Origin: Saprospiraceae bacterium
Lineage (GTDB): Bacteria > Bacteroidota > Bacteroidia > Chitinophagales > Saprospiraceae
Assembly (NCBI GenBank): GCA_024103005.1
Contig: JAGFJA010000049.1
Span: 1 to 64,000 of the forward strand
Direction: 5' to 3'
Length of the DNA stretch: 64,000 nt
Part shown: one piece after another, positions 36,303 through 45,630 of the stretch
Layout: every line of letters begins with the position of its first letter
Numbering within the stretch: the first letter of the stretch is position 1
The notes under the pieces: generated by a model
Seen by the model: only the letters and a program-made list of their open reading frames with translations
Told to the model about the DNA's origin: nothing
Database searches by the model: none
Program-made: the position numbers and the translations under genes

Positions 36303-37333
36303 TTTCTCCATTTATCAATTAATTGAGCAAAATCATCCGGGAGGGGACATTCAAAATACATATTTTCCCCTGTCGTAGGATGAACAAAACCCAAAGTCCT
36401 TGCGTGCAATGCCTGTCGCGGACAAATTTTGAAGCAATTTTCGACAAACTGGCGATATTTGGAAAAGATGGTGCCTTTCTTGATGGCGTCACCTCCGTAT
36501 CTGGCATCTGAAAACAACGGATGACCGTGATACATCATGTGTGCACGGATTTGGTGCGTCCTGCCTGTTTCCAGCCTGCAATTGACCAGGCTGGTATAGT
36601 AAAAGGATTCAATTGTTTGATAATTAGTTATGGCTTCTTTGCCAACGTCACCTTCGGGAAAAACTGTCATCTGCATTCTATTGGAAGGGTTTCGTGCGAG
36701 ATTTCCTTCAATACGTCCTGAAGGCGGGTCTAATTCGCCCCATACCAGGGCAGAATATTCTCTTCTGACAGTGTGGTCAAAAAACTGTTTTGCCAGATGA
36801 GACATAGCATATTCTGTCTTGGCAATTACCATCAATCCTGTCGTATCTTTATCGATGCGATGAACCAATCCGGGCCTGTCGGCCATATTTCCCACTTTCA
36901 CCGGCAGATTATGCTTAAAATAAAAGGCAAGTGCATTAACGAGGGTTCCTGTGCGGTTGCCAAGACCCGGGTGGACGACCAGCCCTGCAGGTTTATTGAT
37001 TACCATTACCTCATCGTCCTCATATACAATTTCCAGAGGAATATCTTCAGGTTCGACCGAATATTCTTCCGGCGGTTCAGGCAACACGATCTGGATGTCA
37101 TCCAAAGGTCGGACCTTATAGTTTGGTTTGACAACTTTCTGATTGACCAGAGTGCTTCCTGCCCGTATGACATTTTGCAGTTTATTGCGTGTAATGTTAG
37201 GAATTCGATCCAGCAGAAACTTGTCGATTCTGACGGGTGTCTGACCCTTATCCACAATCAGCGAAAAATGGACAAACAGCTCATCCCCTCGACCGCTTTC
37301 GGTTTCATCAATTTCCTGAACAAATTCCGACAT
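36263..37333 (-). CDS. rluD: RluD-type 23S rRNA pseudouridine synthase
   Basis: A 356-residue RluA-family enzyme. Residues 32-95 are an S4 RNA-binding domain (PVRIDKFLLDRIPNITRNKL) and the catalytic domain follows, with active-site aspartate D161 in HRIDKDTTGLMVIAK. Further motifs are INKPAGLVVHP and GRTHQIRAHM. It should convert specific uridines in helix 69 of 23S rRNA to pseudouridine. Its end overlaps the end of the convergent HExxH gene by 40 bases. It is divergent from the second PLP enzyme gene, 51 bases away. Confidence 0.95.
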   Translation of the reverse strand: MSEFVQEIDETESGRGDELFVHFSLIVDKGQTPVRIDKFLLDRIPNITRNKLQNVIRAGSTLVNQKVVKPNYKVRPLDDIQIVLPEPPEEYSVEPEDIPLEIVYEDDEVMVINKPAGLVVHPGLGNRTGTLVNALAFYFKHNLPVKVGNMADRPGLVHRIDKDTTGLMVIAKTEYAMSHLAKQFFDHTVRREYSALVWGELDPPSGRIEGNLARNPSNRMQMTVFPEGDVGKEAITNYQTIESFYYTSLVNCRLETGRTHQIRAHMMYHGHPLFSDARYGGDAIKKGTIFSKYRQFVENCFKICPRQALHARTLGFVHPTTGENMYFECPLPDDFAQLIDKWRNYLQSRKTLDTES

Positions 37334-37356
37334 TTCTGTTACTATCTTTAGTTTTA

Positions 37357-37364
37357 TATCTTTG
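37357..37364 (+). promoter_or_regulatory. Bacteroidota -7 box for the second PLP enzyme
   Basis: TATCTTTG, an exact TAnnTTTG match, 20 bases before the start codon. Confidence 0.55.
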
Positions 37365-37384
37365 AAGATAAATTAGAAGCACAA

Positions 37385-38593
37385 ATGTCTAAAAAAATAT
37401 CAACAAAATCCTTATCCCTACAAACCATTCTCGCGGGGGAAAGGCACCAATTGCCCGTTGAAAAACCTCATTCATTACCGATTTACAGTACCTCATCCTT
37501 CGAGGTTGGTTCTCTGGATGACAGTATTTCGCTGTTTAATGGCGATAAAGATGGATTTGTCTATTCCAGATATAGTAATCCAACCGTCCAAGCAGTCGAA
37601 TCAAAAATAGCAAGGATTGAATGTGGCAATGAAGACGGGAGGGCGATAATGACATCTTCCGGCATGGCAGCTATCTCGATATTGATATTTACGCTCGTCC
37701 ACAAAGGTGATGTTTGTGTAACACACAACGGCCTGTATGGTGGCAGCACGGAAATACTTGAAATGCTTGCCGAAAAGATTGGCTTTCAATTAATATTCCT
37801 TGACCTGAACGATCCTGATGAGCTGGCCGAGGTACAAAAATATCGTTCGATTCGTCTGATTTACTTTGAATCTCCTTCAAATCCCTTGTTGCACTGTATA
37901 GATATAAAGCAATTAACGGAATTTACCCGCCATCAAGGCATTATAACTATTTGTGACAATACCATTTGTACGCCTTTGCTTCAGACTCCCCTTTCATTAG
38001 GTGTCGATTATACCGTTTACAGTAATACCAAATACCTGTCCGGTCACGGGAACACGATAAGCGGCTGTATCGTCAGCAAAAACAAGGATTTTATGGATAA
38101 AAATATCCGCAAATCCATGAGGCTTATAGGGGGAAATTGCTCTCCCTGGGAAGCGTGGTTGACCTACACCGGCATGAAGACCCTTAGCCTGCGTCTTCAA
38201 AGGCAATGTGCCAATGCAACCTACTTAGCAGCATTTCTGAATGACCACCCTCAAGTATCATTGGTAAATCACAATTCTCTCCCAAGTCATATTCACCATC
38301 AACTAGCTCAATCTCAGATGAGTGACTTTGCCCCTTTGATGAGCTTTGAACTGAAAGGTGGTGAGGAAGCAGTAAAAACCTTTATGGCAAATATACAAAT
38401 TGTACGGCATGCTCCTACTTTAGGTGATCTTGATACTCTTGTCCTTCACCCTTATACATCTTCTCACCGAAACCTTCCGGAAGAAGTCAAGAGAAAGTCA
38501 GGCATTACACCCGGATTGATACGCATGTCCACCGGAATTGAAGACCCGAAAGACCTTAGAGATGACATAAGCAGAGCATTACAATTACAATAA
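37385..38593 (+). CDS. Trans-sulfuration-family PLP enzyme (cystathionine gamma-synthase/beta-lyase-like)
   Basis: A 402-residue gamma-family PLP enzyme, different from the one 6 kb upstream. The cofactor lysine is K216 in YSNTKYLSGHGNTISG, where most relatives have S-A/V-T-K, so the residue before the threonine is atypical. Other motifs: YSRYSNPTVQAVESKI, SSGMAAISILIFTL, HNGLYGGSTEIL and ESPSNPLLHCIDI. It should act on homoserine esters, cystathionine or a related sulfur amino acid; two paralogues in one window suggest division between synthesis and breakdown. Followed by an AT-only hairpin (38603-38624, 8-bp stem). Confidence 0.88.
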   Translation: MSKKISTKSLSLQTILAGERHQLPVEKPHSLPIYSTSSFEVGSLDDSISLFNGDKDGFVYSRYSNPTVQAVESKIARIECGNEDGRAIMTSSGMAAISILIFTLVHKGDVCVTHNGLYGGSTEILEMLAEKIGFQLIFLDLNDPDELAEVQKYRSIRLIYFESPSNPLLHCIDIKQLTEFTRHQGIITICDNTICTPLLQTPLSLGVDYTVYSNTKYLSGHGNTISGCIVSKNKDFMDKNIRKSMRLIGGNCSPWEAWLTYTGMKTLSLRLQRQCANATYLAAFLNDHPQVSLVNHNSLPSHIHHQLAQSQMSDFAPLMSFELKGGEEAVKTFMANIQIVRHAPTLGDLDTLVLHPYTSSHRNLPEEVKRKSGITPGLIRMSTGIEDPKDLRDDISRALQLQ

Positions 38594-38660
38594 CAATAAC
38601 AATATTTACAAATATATGTAAATAAGTTACTTATTACAACTCAGTTAAAGTATTAGTTTA

Positions 38661-39560
38661 TTAAAATAACTTTGCAGGATAGGTTCCGTCAATACTCATC
38701 TCCGCAAATTTACGCACAGTAGGTTCTCTATCTTCCCGATAGGTAACGCCTATCCATTCACTATTGGATGGGATAACCTCAAATTCGCTGAGATTCATCT
38801 TAATCATCATATCAACGACGAGAGGAATAAAATATTCTTGTTTTTCATCGGGTTTTGTGTATTTCAGAAAATGCTGAAAACCCTTTTTAAACAACGGAAA
38901 GACATCAGGATGGAAGCCCCAGAAGTTCATCGAAACGATGGATTCTTCAGGCAATTCAAACAGTTTATCATCTTCAGTGTAATAGATGATTCCATCTTGT
39001 CTGGATATCTTTGTACGTTCATTGACGGCGACGAGATGATTTGTAGCATTTACTTCACATACACCTCGCGACACATTCCCGTTGGGTGACAACGTATTTG
39101 CAAGTTTATAACCTATCAGGGCATTATTTGATGGCGCTACCCTGTTGTCCAGAAAATCTACCATCTGAGCAAAAGCTTCTTTTCCATAATAATCATCTGC
39201 ATTTATTACAGCAAACGGTTCATGGATAGCATCCTGACAGACGAGAACTGCATGTCCTGTTCCCCACGGCTTTTCTCTTTCAGGGAAGGAATCTATCCCT
39301 TCTATAGGTGTATCGACTTCCTGATAGACGTGTACAACTTCAACAAGGGAAGCATATTTCGAAGAAACTTTCTCTTTAAATTCCTGTTCAAAATGTGGTC
39401 GAATGACAAAAACCAGCTTTTCAAACCCAGCCCGGATGGCATCATAAACAGAATAGTCAATGATCGTCTCTCCATTCGGACCCAATCCATCCAATTGCTT
39501 CAGTCCGCCATACCTTGAACCCATACCTGCAGCCAGAACAAGAAGTGTTTTTTTACCCAT
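38661..39560 (-). CDS. Sugar nucleotidyltransferase-family protein
   Basis: A 299-residue protein with the nucleotidyltransferase (NTP_transferase) fold. The N-terminal signature LAAGMGSRYGGLKQLDGLG contains the G-x-G-x-R...K nucleotide-binding motif, and VINADDYYG near residue 115 carries the metal-binding aspartates. Family members activate sugar phosphates to NDP-sugars, but this Bacteroidota subgroup has no settled substrate and lacks a second domain. Monocistronic by context; 54 bases separate it from the end of ettA upstream on the same strand. Confidence 0.87.
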   Translation of the reverse strand: MGKKTLLVLAAGMGSRYGGLKQLDGLGPNGETIIDYSVYDAIRAGFEKLVFVIRPHFEQEFKEKVSSKYASLVEVVHVYQEVDTPIEGIDSFPEREKPWGTGHAVLVCQDAIHEPFAVINADDYYGKEAFAQMVDFLDNRVAPSNNALIGYKLANTLSPNGNVSRGVCEVNATNHLVAVNERTKISRQDGIIYYTEDDKLFELPEESIVSMNFWGFHPDVFPLFKKGFQHFLKYTKPDEKQEYFIPLVVDMMIKMNLSEFEVIPSNSEWIGVTYREDREPTVRKFAEMSIDGTYPAKLF

Positions 39561-39613
39561 CTTATAATTTTAGGATTATCAAATAGTTATTATTATTTCT
39601 AAATTAGTGAAAA

Positions 39614-41284
39614 TCAAATGCTTAATAAATTCTTAAACTTAGATTTCTTCTTGACTTCACCGGTACGTGATTTCTTGTTTTCCTCATAATCGGTATAATT
39701 ACCTTCGAAGAAGTAAACGCCCTCATCCTCGAAGGAAATGATATGTGTTGCCAGACGGTCGATAAACCACCTATCATGCGAAATAACCAATACACATCCT
39801 GCAAAATTTTCTATAGCTTCTTCCAGTGCCCTAAGCGTATTGACGTCAATGTCGTTTGTTGGTTCGTCCAGCAAAATGACATTTCCGCCGTCTTTCAGTG
39901 CCATGGCAAGGTGCAGTCTGTTACGCTCACCGCCGGAGAGCATTCCTACTTTCTTACTTTGGTCGGTACCACTGAAGTTAAACTTGCTGATATAAGCACG
40001 GGAATTGACTGTCATGCCATTGACCAGTAAGTTGTCCAGTCCGTTAGACACAGCTTCATAAACGCTTTTCTCCGGCTTAAGGTCTTCGTGGGATTGATCG
40101 ACGTAAGCTATTTTTACGCTCTCACCAATTATTATATTTCCTGAATCAGGTTTTTCCTGACCGGTAATCATCCTAAAGAGGGTCGATTTACCGACGCCAT
40201 TGGGGCCTATGATTCCCACAATGGCATTGCGCGGTATCTTGATATTCAAATCCTTGTACAATGTCCGGTCACCATAGGATTTTGTAATTTGTTCCAGGTC
40301 GATAACCTGATCTCCCAGACGAGGACCGGGCGGGATAAATAATTCAAGGCGGGCTTCTTTCTCAACGGCATTCTCTTCAGCCAGTTTCTCATAGGCGGTC
40401 AAACGGGCTTTGGACTTAGCATGGCGTGCTTTCGGTGCCATCCTGGTCCATTCCAATTCTCTTTTCAGGATTTTCTGACGTTTGGATTCGGCTTTTTCCT
40501 CCTGAGCCAGTCTGTTTGTTTTTTGCTCTAGCCAGGAGCTGTAATTTCCTTCCCAAGGAATTCCTTCTCCCCTGTCAAGTTCCAGAATCCATCCGGCAAC
40601 ATTGTCTAGGAAGTATCGGTCGTGAGTGACAGCTATCACGGTACCGGGGAAATTATGAAGATATTGTTCTAACCAGTCCACTGACTCTGCATCCAGGTGG
40701 TTTGTAGGTTCGTCCAGAAGCAATATATCCGGTTCACTAAGGAGAAGTCGGCACAGGGCAACCCTTCTCCTTTCACCACCTGACAATACACTTACGGAAG
40801 CATCCGGAGCGGGAAGACGAAGGGCATCCATTGCCATCTCAAGCTTGTACTCCAGATTCCATGCATCTTTTTGTTCAAGCTTGTCAGTAAGTTCTCCCTG
40901 GCGCTCTATGAGTTTGTTCATCTCATCGTCAGAAAGTTCTTCTGCAAACCTGGCGTTAACTTCCTCATATTCTTTGAGCAGATCAACAACTTCCTGTACT
41001 CCTTCTTTAACGATATCCAGTACTGTCTTATCCGGATCCAGTGTTGGCTCCTGTTCAAGATAACCTATTTTGTAGTCTTTATCAAAAACTATTTTTCCGT
41101 TATAATTAGGGTCAATACCGGCGATAATCTTCAAAAGAGTAGATTTACCTGCACCGTTGAGACCTAGGACGCCAATTTTTGCGCCATAAAAGAAGGATAA
41201 ATATATGTTGTTAAGGATGGTTTTATTTGGAGGAATGACCTTACTCACCCCGGTCATTGAAAAAATTATCTTGTTATCGGACAT
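39614..41284 (-). CDS. ettA: ABC-F ATPase EttA (energy-dependent translational throttle)
   Basis: A 556-residue cytoplasmic ABC-F protein with two ATP-binding cassettes (Walker A GLNGAGKST and GPNGVGKST, each followed by LSGGER and an LLDEPTN Walker B) and an arm between residues 95 and 140 typical of EttA. EttA binds the ribosomal E site and gates the first peptide bond according to ATP/ADP ratio. The ending EVKKKSKFKNLLSI is basic. It lies just downstream of a second ABC-F gene, with its own promoter box in the 48-base gap. Confidence 0.95.
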   Translation of the reverse strand: MSDNKIIFSMTGVSKVIPPNKTILNNIYLSFFYGAKIGVLGLNGAGKSTLLKIIAGIDPNYNGKIVFDKDYKIGYLEQEPTLDPDKTVLDIVKEGVQEVVDLLKEYEEVNARFAEELSDDEMNKLIERQGELTDKLEQKDAWNLEYKLEMAMDALRLPAPDASVSVLSGGERRRVALCRLLLSEPDILLLDEPTNHLDAESVDWLEQYLHNFPGTVIAVTHDRYFLDNVAGWILELDRGEGIPWEGNYSSWLEQKTNRLAQEEKAESKRQKILKRELEWTRMAPKARHAKSKARLTAYEKLAEENAVEKEARLELFIPPGPRLGDQVIDLEQITKSYGDRTLYKDLNIKIPRNAIVGIIGPNGVGKSTLFRMITGQEKPDSGNIIIGESVKIAYVDQSHEDLKPEKSVYEAVSNGLDNLLVNGMTVNSRAYISKFNFSGTDQSKKVGMLSGGERNRLHLAMALKDGGNVILLDEPTNDIDVNTLRALEEAIENFAGCVLVISHDRWFIDRLATHIISFEDEGVYFFEGNYTDYEENKKSRTGEVKKKSKFKNLLSI

Positions 41285-41309
41285 TAAAATATTGTTTTTT
41301 AATTCGGTG

Positions 41310-41317
41310 CAAAAGTA
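41310..41317 (-). promoter_or_regulatory. Bacteroidota -7 box for ettA
   Basis: Reads TACTTTTG on the minus strand, an exact TAnnTTTG match, 25 bases before the ettA start. A TTTG on the same strand (41334-41337) could be a -33 element with a 16-base spacer. Confidence 0.5.
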
Positions 41318-41332
41318 CCTAAAATTAATTAA

Positions 41333-43210
41333 TCAAATCAGCGATTCCCATTTTTCCATTTCAGTATCCAACTGCTGTTGAGTTTCCTTGTATTGCGTCG
41401 TAACTTTCTCATAATCAGGTGAGTTATAAAAATCCTCCACCATCATCTTTTCATTCAATTTCTTTAGCTGGGCTTCCAACTCCTGAATTTTTTTCTCAAT
41501 TTTATCAAGTTCTTTCTGTTGCTGTTGATTATCCCGGTTTGGGATTTTGGCAGCATTTGTCTGAGCAGGTTTTTGACTTGCTTCTACTTCACGGAAAGTA
41601 TCCATCTTTCTCTTTTCGAGGAAATAGTTGATATCACCCAGATACTCCTTGATGGAATTATCCCTGAACTCTATTGTTTTTTCGGTAAGGCCCTCCAAAA
41701 ATGAACGGTCGTGTGAAATGACCAGCAGAGTACCATCATAGTCCATAATTGCCTTTTTAAGCACTTCCTTGGCTTTCAAATCCAGGTGGTTGGTTGGTTC
41801 GTCGAGGACCAAAAGGTTGATTGGATGAAGCAGCAATAATGCCAGAGCAAGTCGTCCTCTTTCTCCTCCTGACAGCACACTAACTTTCTTATCCACATCT
41901 TCTCCGGAGAACATCAGTGAACCAAGGATGTTTCTCAATTTAGTACGCATTTCAGGTGGCGATTCATTTTCCATCGTTTCTAGCAAGGTACGATCTCCTT
42001 CCAGTACTTCTGTCTGATTCTGAGCATAGTACCCTAGGAAGGTATTGGTGCCCATCATCACGGTTCCACTGTCGGATTTCTCTTTGCCGATTAATATCTT
42101 GGCAAGGGTTGACTTTCCCATACCGTTCTGACCGACGAAGGCGACCCTTTCACCTCTGGTTATCCGGAAGTCAATATTTTTAAAAACATTGATGCCATTG
42201 TATGATTTTTCCACATCTTCTGCCTGAAGTAACACTTCAGCTGAGCGGGGAGCGGGTGGAAAGTTGAGGCGAATGGCCGATGTATCCTCATCCTCAATCT
42301 CTATTCGTTCAATTTTATCCAGTTGCTTTTGCATGGATTGTGCCATGGAGGTTTTGGTTGCCTTGGCCATAAATCTGGCAATAGTCTTTTCTCTTTGTGC
42401 AATCAGTTTCTGCTGATTTTCATAGGCAGCAGCCATCAAAGTCCTTCTTTCTGCACGTTGGATTAAATAATTTGAGTAATTAGCCTGATAGTCATAAATA
42501 CGTCCCAGCTCTATTTCAATGGTTCGTTTTGTGATTTTATCCAGAAATATTTTGTCGTGGGAAATCATAACTACAGCTCCCTTGTAGTCACTTAAAAAGT
42601 CTTCCAACCAAATGATAGACTCAATATCAAGGTGGTTGGTAGGCTCATCCAGCAGCAAGAAGTCAGGCTTCGTAAGCAACATCTTGGCAAGCTCAACGCG
42701 CATCTGCCAGCCACCTGACAGCTCCTTCACTTTTTTGTTTAATTCATGACTTTTAAATCCAAGACCTTTCAGAATCTTTTCTGCATTAGCTTCTTTTTGG
42801 TTGCCGCCGCGATATTCAAACTGCTCTGTATAGTGTGTCAGGTTGTCTATGAGCATGGCATAGGACTCAGATTCATAGTCTTCCCGTACAGCAAGATCTT
42901 GTTCAGCCTTGTGTATCAATCTTTCAATTTCATTGAGCTCCTCGAAGGCGGTCAGTGCTTCTTCGATGACGGTATGGTCGCCGCTGATTTCAATATCCTG
43001 ATGTAGGTAGGCGACTGATTCACTTTTGGGTTTATCTACAACTCCCTCATAGCGGGTAATTTCACCGGCAAGGATTTTTAAAAGAGTGGATTTCCCGGCG
43101 CCATTGCGTCCAGTAAGTCCGATTTTCTCACCGATATTGATAGTAGTCGAAATCGAATCAAAGAGGATTCTGTCACCGTATTGAATATATAAGTTACTGA
43201 TTGATATCAT
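41333..43210 (-). CDS. ABC-F family ATPase (Uup/YheS-like)
   Basis: A 625-residue protein with two ABC cassettes: Walker A GRNGAGKST and GQNGMGKST, both with LSGG signatures (ELSGGWQMR and VLSGGERGR) and LLDEPTNHLD/VLDEPTNHLD. A linker between the cassettes (about 240-320) is followed by a charged coiled-coil C-terminal extension (about 560-625, KELDKIEKKIQELEAQLKKL), a feature of Uup-like proteins that bind nucleic acid or ribosomes. It probably resolves stalled translation; antibiotic-resistance ABC-Fs are related but usually lack this C-terminal coil. Upstream of ettA on the same strand. Confidence 0.92.
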   Translation of the reverse strand: MISISNLYIQYGDRILFDSISTTINIGEKIGLTGRNGAGKSTLLKILAGEITRYEGVVDKPKSESVAYLHQDIEISGDHTVIEEALTAFEELNEIERLIHKAEQDLAVREDYESESYAMLIDNLTHYTEQFEYRGGNQKEANAEKILKGLGFKSHELNKKVKELSGGWQMRVELAKMLLTKPDFLLLDEPTNHLDIESIIWLEDFLSDYKGAVVMISHDKIFLDKITKRTIEIELGRIYDYQANYSNYLIQRAERRTLMAAAYENQQKLIAQREKTIARFMAKATKTSMAQSMQKQLDKIERIEIEDEDTSAIRLNFPPAPRSAEVLLQAEDVEKSYNGINVFKNIDFRITRGERVAFVGQNGMGKSTLAKILIGKEKSDSGTVMMGTNTFLGYYAQNQTEVLEGDRTLLETMENESPPEMRTKLRNILGSLMFSGEDVDKKVSVLSGGERGRLALALLLLHPINLLVLDEPTNHLDLKAKEVLKKAIMDYDGTLLVISHDRSFLEGLTEKTIEFRDNSIKEYLGDINYFLEKRKMDTFREVEASQKPAQTNAAKIPNRDNQQQQKELDKIEKKIQELEAQLKKLNEKMMVEDFYNSPDYEKVTTQYKETQQQLDTEMEKWESLI

Positions 43211-43376
43211 TATAAAAACCGAATGTTCTCCGAATTAAGGCTGCAAAGTAACACAAAATTCAAATTTTAGTTCTTTTCTTAAGTACTAAATGATATTTTT
43301 ACCTTCTGCTTATGATTAAATCTGCAACATCAGTGTTCCATTTCCATAATTCCAAATTCTTCCTTACATTTAACCC

Positions 43377-44072
43377 ATGCTTACACAGGACCAAATCAAG
43401 GAAAAAATAGGAAAATATGCCGCTGATTATGTCAAGCCGGGCATGAAAGTCGGATTAGGTACCGGCTCAACAGTCTTTTATCTTTTAAAGGAACTGGGGC
43501 GAAGAAAGGCACAAGGCCTCAGCTTCACTGCCGTATGCACTTCCGTACAAACCCAGCGTATCCTCAGTGAAGAAGGTATCGAATTCCGCACTCTGGATGA
43601 AGTGGACAGGCTTCAGGTTGCGATTGATGGCGCTGATGAAATCGATCCTGCCGGAAATATGATCAAAGGCGGAGGCGGGGCATTGCTCCGTGAGAAAATC
43701 GTAGAATACAATGCCGACGAACTAATCATCATCGTCGATGAAAAAAAATTGGTTGACCATCTTGGTGCATTTCCCTTACCGGTTGAAGTAGTCACCTTTG
43801 GCTGGAAACAGGTTCGTCAGCAATTAGTCGATAACTATAGAATTGATGCATCCAGACGTGAAAAGAATGGCACTCCTTTCATTACAGATCAGGGAAATTA
43901 TATCCTCGACTGTCATTTTGGCGTGATTACCGATCCGGTACAACTTAATACCGACATCCACTTAATTCCCGGTGTCGTCGAGACAGGACTTTTTACGGGC
44001 ATGGCAGACAAAGCCATTACAGGATATGCAGATGGCACTATCAAATTAATTGAATATAATCAATCATATTAG
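43377..44072 (+). CDS. rpiA: Ribose-5-phosphate isomerase A
   Basis: A 231-residue enzyme of the pentose phosphate pathway interconverting ribose-5-phosphate and ribulose-5-phosphate. Family motifs are all present: the GLGTGSTVFYLL phosphate loop, VAIDGADEIDP with catalytic aspartates, IKGGGGALLREKIV and the VDEKKLVDHLG lysine region, and PGVVETGLF near the end. Full length. It is monocistronic and divergent from the ABC-F gene. The nearest promoter-like sequence, TACATTTA, is one base off the consensus and very close to the ATG. Confidence 0.96.
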   Translation: MLTQDQIKEKIGKYAADYVKPGMKVGLGTGSTVFYLLKELGRRKAQGLSFTAVCTSVQTQRILSEEGIEFRTLDEVDRLQVAIDGADEIDPAGNMIKGGGGALLREKIVEYNADELIIIVDEKKLVDHLGAFPLPVEVVTFGWKQVRQQLVDNYRIDASRREKNGTPFITDQGNYILDCHFGVITDPVQLNTDIHLIPGVVETGLFTGMADKAITGYADGTIKLIEYNQSY

Positions 44073-44278
44073 TCTGGTATTCACAATATTATATCGAAGT
44101 AATTAACTATGTACTCCCCAAGTGAGTAAATACCTTAAATTATAATATACAAAATATGCTATCCATCATTATTTTGGCCTGCATCATACAAAAACGATAA
44201 GTTAAACCTTTCCTTAAATATTATGTTGATGATTTGATATGTTGAATAAATCTAATTTATAATTATAAATATTTTAAT

Positions 44279-45139
44279 ATGAGACTAATTTCCGGACTAT
44301 TTTTATTTGCAACCTGTCTATTTTCTGGGTTGATACTTAATGCACAGATTAAGACACCTGCGCCTTCACCTTTTTCTACCGTTAAAGCTGCTGTAGGTTT
44401 GGGTGAGGTAACCGTAGAATATTCAAGACCTTCCATGAAGGGAAGAATCATTTTTGGCGATCTGGTTCCTTTCGGTAAATTGTGGAGAACAGGTGCCAAT
44501 GCTGCCACCAAAGTTACATTTTCAGAAGATGCCACTATCGGTGCTTCTCAATTGACTAAAGGAACTTATGCTATATATACCATTCCGAATCCCAATGACT
44601 GGACTATTATTTTTTATAAGGACCTCACCAAAGGTGGCGGCTTAACCGATGACAATATCGATCAAAGCCAGGTAGCAGCCAAGTATGTTGTGAGACCTGC
44701 GACTTTAAGCCCGGAAGTAGAGACCTTCACAATCGACATTTCAGACGTTTCCAATAATGGCGCAAGTCTTGCCTTAAAATGGGATAAAACTATAGTTAAG
44801 GTACCTTTTACTTACAATACGGATGAAGCTGTAATGGCCAATATCAAAGCCAAGATGGCAGGACCTTCGGGGGATGACTACTTTGCCGCTGCGAGATACT
44901 ATTATGATACCAACAAAGATGACAAGCAGGCTCTGGAATGGATAAAAAAGTCAACTGAACTGAATGGTGAAAGATTTTGGGTACTCAGACAACAATCTTT
45001 GATAGAAGCCAGATTAGGCATGTATGACACAGCAATTAAAACAGCTGAAAAATCATTGGCACTTGCAAAAAAAGCAAACAGCGACGCCTACATCAAATTA
45101 AATTCCGATTCTATCAAGGAATGGAACGCTAAAAAATAA
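44279..45139 (+). CDS. Exported DUF2911 protein
   Basis: A 286-residue protein with a signal peptide (residues 1-22, ending LNAQ) and a DUF2911 domain over residues 25-190. Markers are EYSRPSMKGRIIFGDLVPFG, then LWRTGANAATKVTF and KGTYAIYTIPN. The C-terminal 90 residues are helical and TPR-like (YYYDTNKDDKQALEWI, RLGMYDTAIKTAEKSLALA). The function is unknown; the family is widespread in Bacteroidota periplasms. It ends in a strong terminator. Confidence 0.9.
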   Translation: MRLISGLFLFATCLFSGLILNAQIKTPAPSPFSTVKAAVGLGEVTVEYSRPSMKGRIIFGDLVPFGKLWRTGANAATKVTFSEDATIGASQLTKGTYAIYTIPNPNDWTIIFYKDLTKGGGLTDDNIDQSQVAAKYVVRPATLSPEVETFTIDISDVSNNGASLALKWDKTIVKVPFTYNTDEAVMANIKAKMAGPSGDDYFAAARYYYDTNKDDKQALEWIKKSTELNGERFWVLRQQSLIEARLGMYDTAIKTAEKSLALAKKANSDAYIKLNSDSIKEWNAKK

Positions 45140-45157
45140 AATTGTAAACATCAAAAT

Positions 45158-45187
45158 AAAAAGGCGTGTCTCATGATACGCCTTTTT
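45158..45187 (+). terminator. Strong rho-independent terminator after the DUF2911 gene
   Basis: A perfect 10-bp stem (AAAAAGGCGT, 45158-45167, with ACGCCTTTTT, 45178-45187) with a 10-base loop and a T-run within the 3' arm, 18 bases after the stop codon. Confidence 0.85.
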
Positions 45188-45265
45188 AGTATCCTTAATA
45201 CAAGGATCCTAAACTACTGACCAAAAAGTCAATCACCTTCTTCAATAAATTTCATCAACTTTCTT

Positions 45266-45273
45266 TACATTTG
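45266..45273 (+). promoter_or_regulatory. Bacteroidota -7 box for the cytochrome c-anmK-SDR-ligA operon
   Basis: TACATTTG, an exact TAnnTTTG match, 21 bases before the cytochrome start, and located after a strong terminator, so likely the operon's promoter. Confidence 0.55.
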
Positions 45274-45294
45274 GTCATCATAATCAAATGTTGA

Positions 45295-45630
45295 ATGAAA
45301 AAATTGCTATTCATCTTAACGCTCCTCATAGTCCTAACCGGATACTATGCCTGTACCGGACCAACAACCAAGGCAAATCAAGAGAAGCCAAAAGACAGAA
45401 TGGAAGAAGGCAAAGAATTGTTTTCCTCCACCTGCACCTTATGTCACGGCGTTGATGGTACATTAGGGCTGAATAGTGCAAAAAATTTAGCAACTTCAAC
45501 CCTTTCCAAAGCTGAAAAAATTAACATCATCACCCACGGCAAAAATGCGATGGCAGCATACGGGAATGAACTTTCTCCAGAAGAAATTGAAATACTTGCG
45601 GATTATATTGAAACATTAAAACAAAAATGA
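45295..45630 (+). CDS. Small monohaem cytochrome c, probable lipoprotein
   Basis: A 111-residue exported protein. The N-terminal hydrophobic stretch ends in YYAC, with C20 as probable lipidation site, although tyrosine at -3 is not standard. Residues 38-111 are a class I cytochrome c domain with haem motif C47-T-L-C50-H51 and probable axial methionine M86. It should carry electrons in the periplasm. Its stop overlaps the anmK start by four bases, making it the first gene of a four-gene unit. Confidence 0.88.
   Translation: MKKLLFILTLLIVLTGYYACTGPTTKANQEKPKDRMEEGKELFSSTCTLCHGVDGTLGLNSAKNLATSTLSKAEKINIITHGKNAMAAYGNELSPEEIEILADYIETLKQK

Noticed and set aside
36773-37351. 192-residue open frame opposite rluD
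   Set aside because: It lies antisense to a well-supported gene, with cysteine- and histidine-rich low-sense composition typical of shadow frames.
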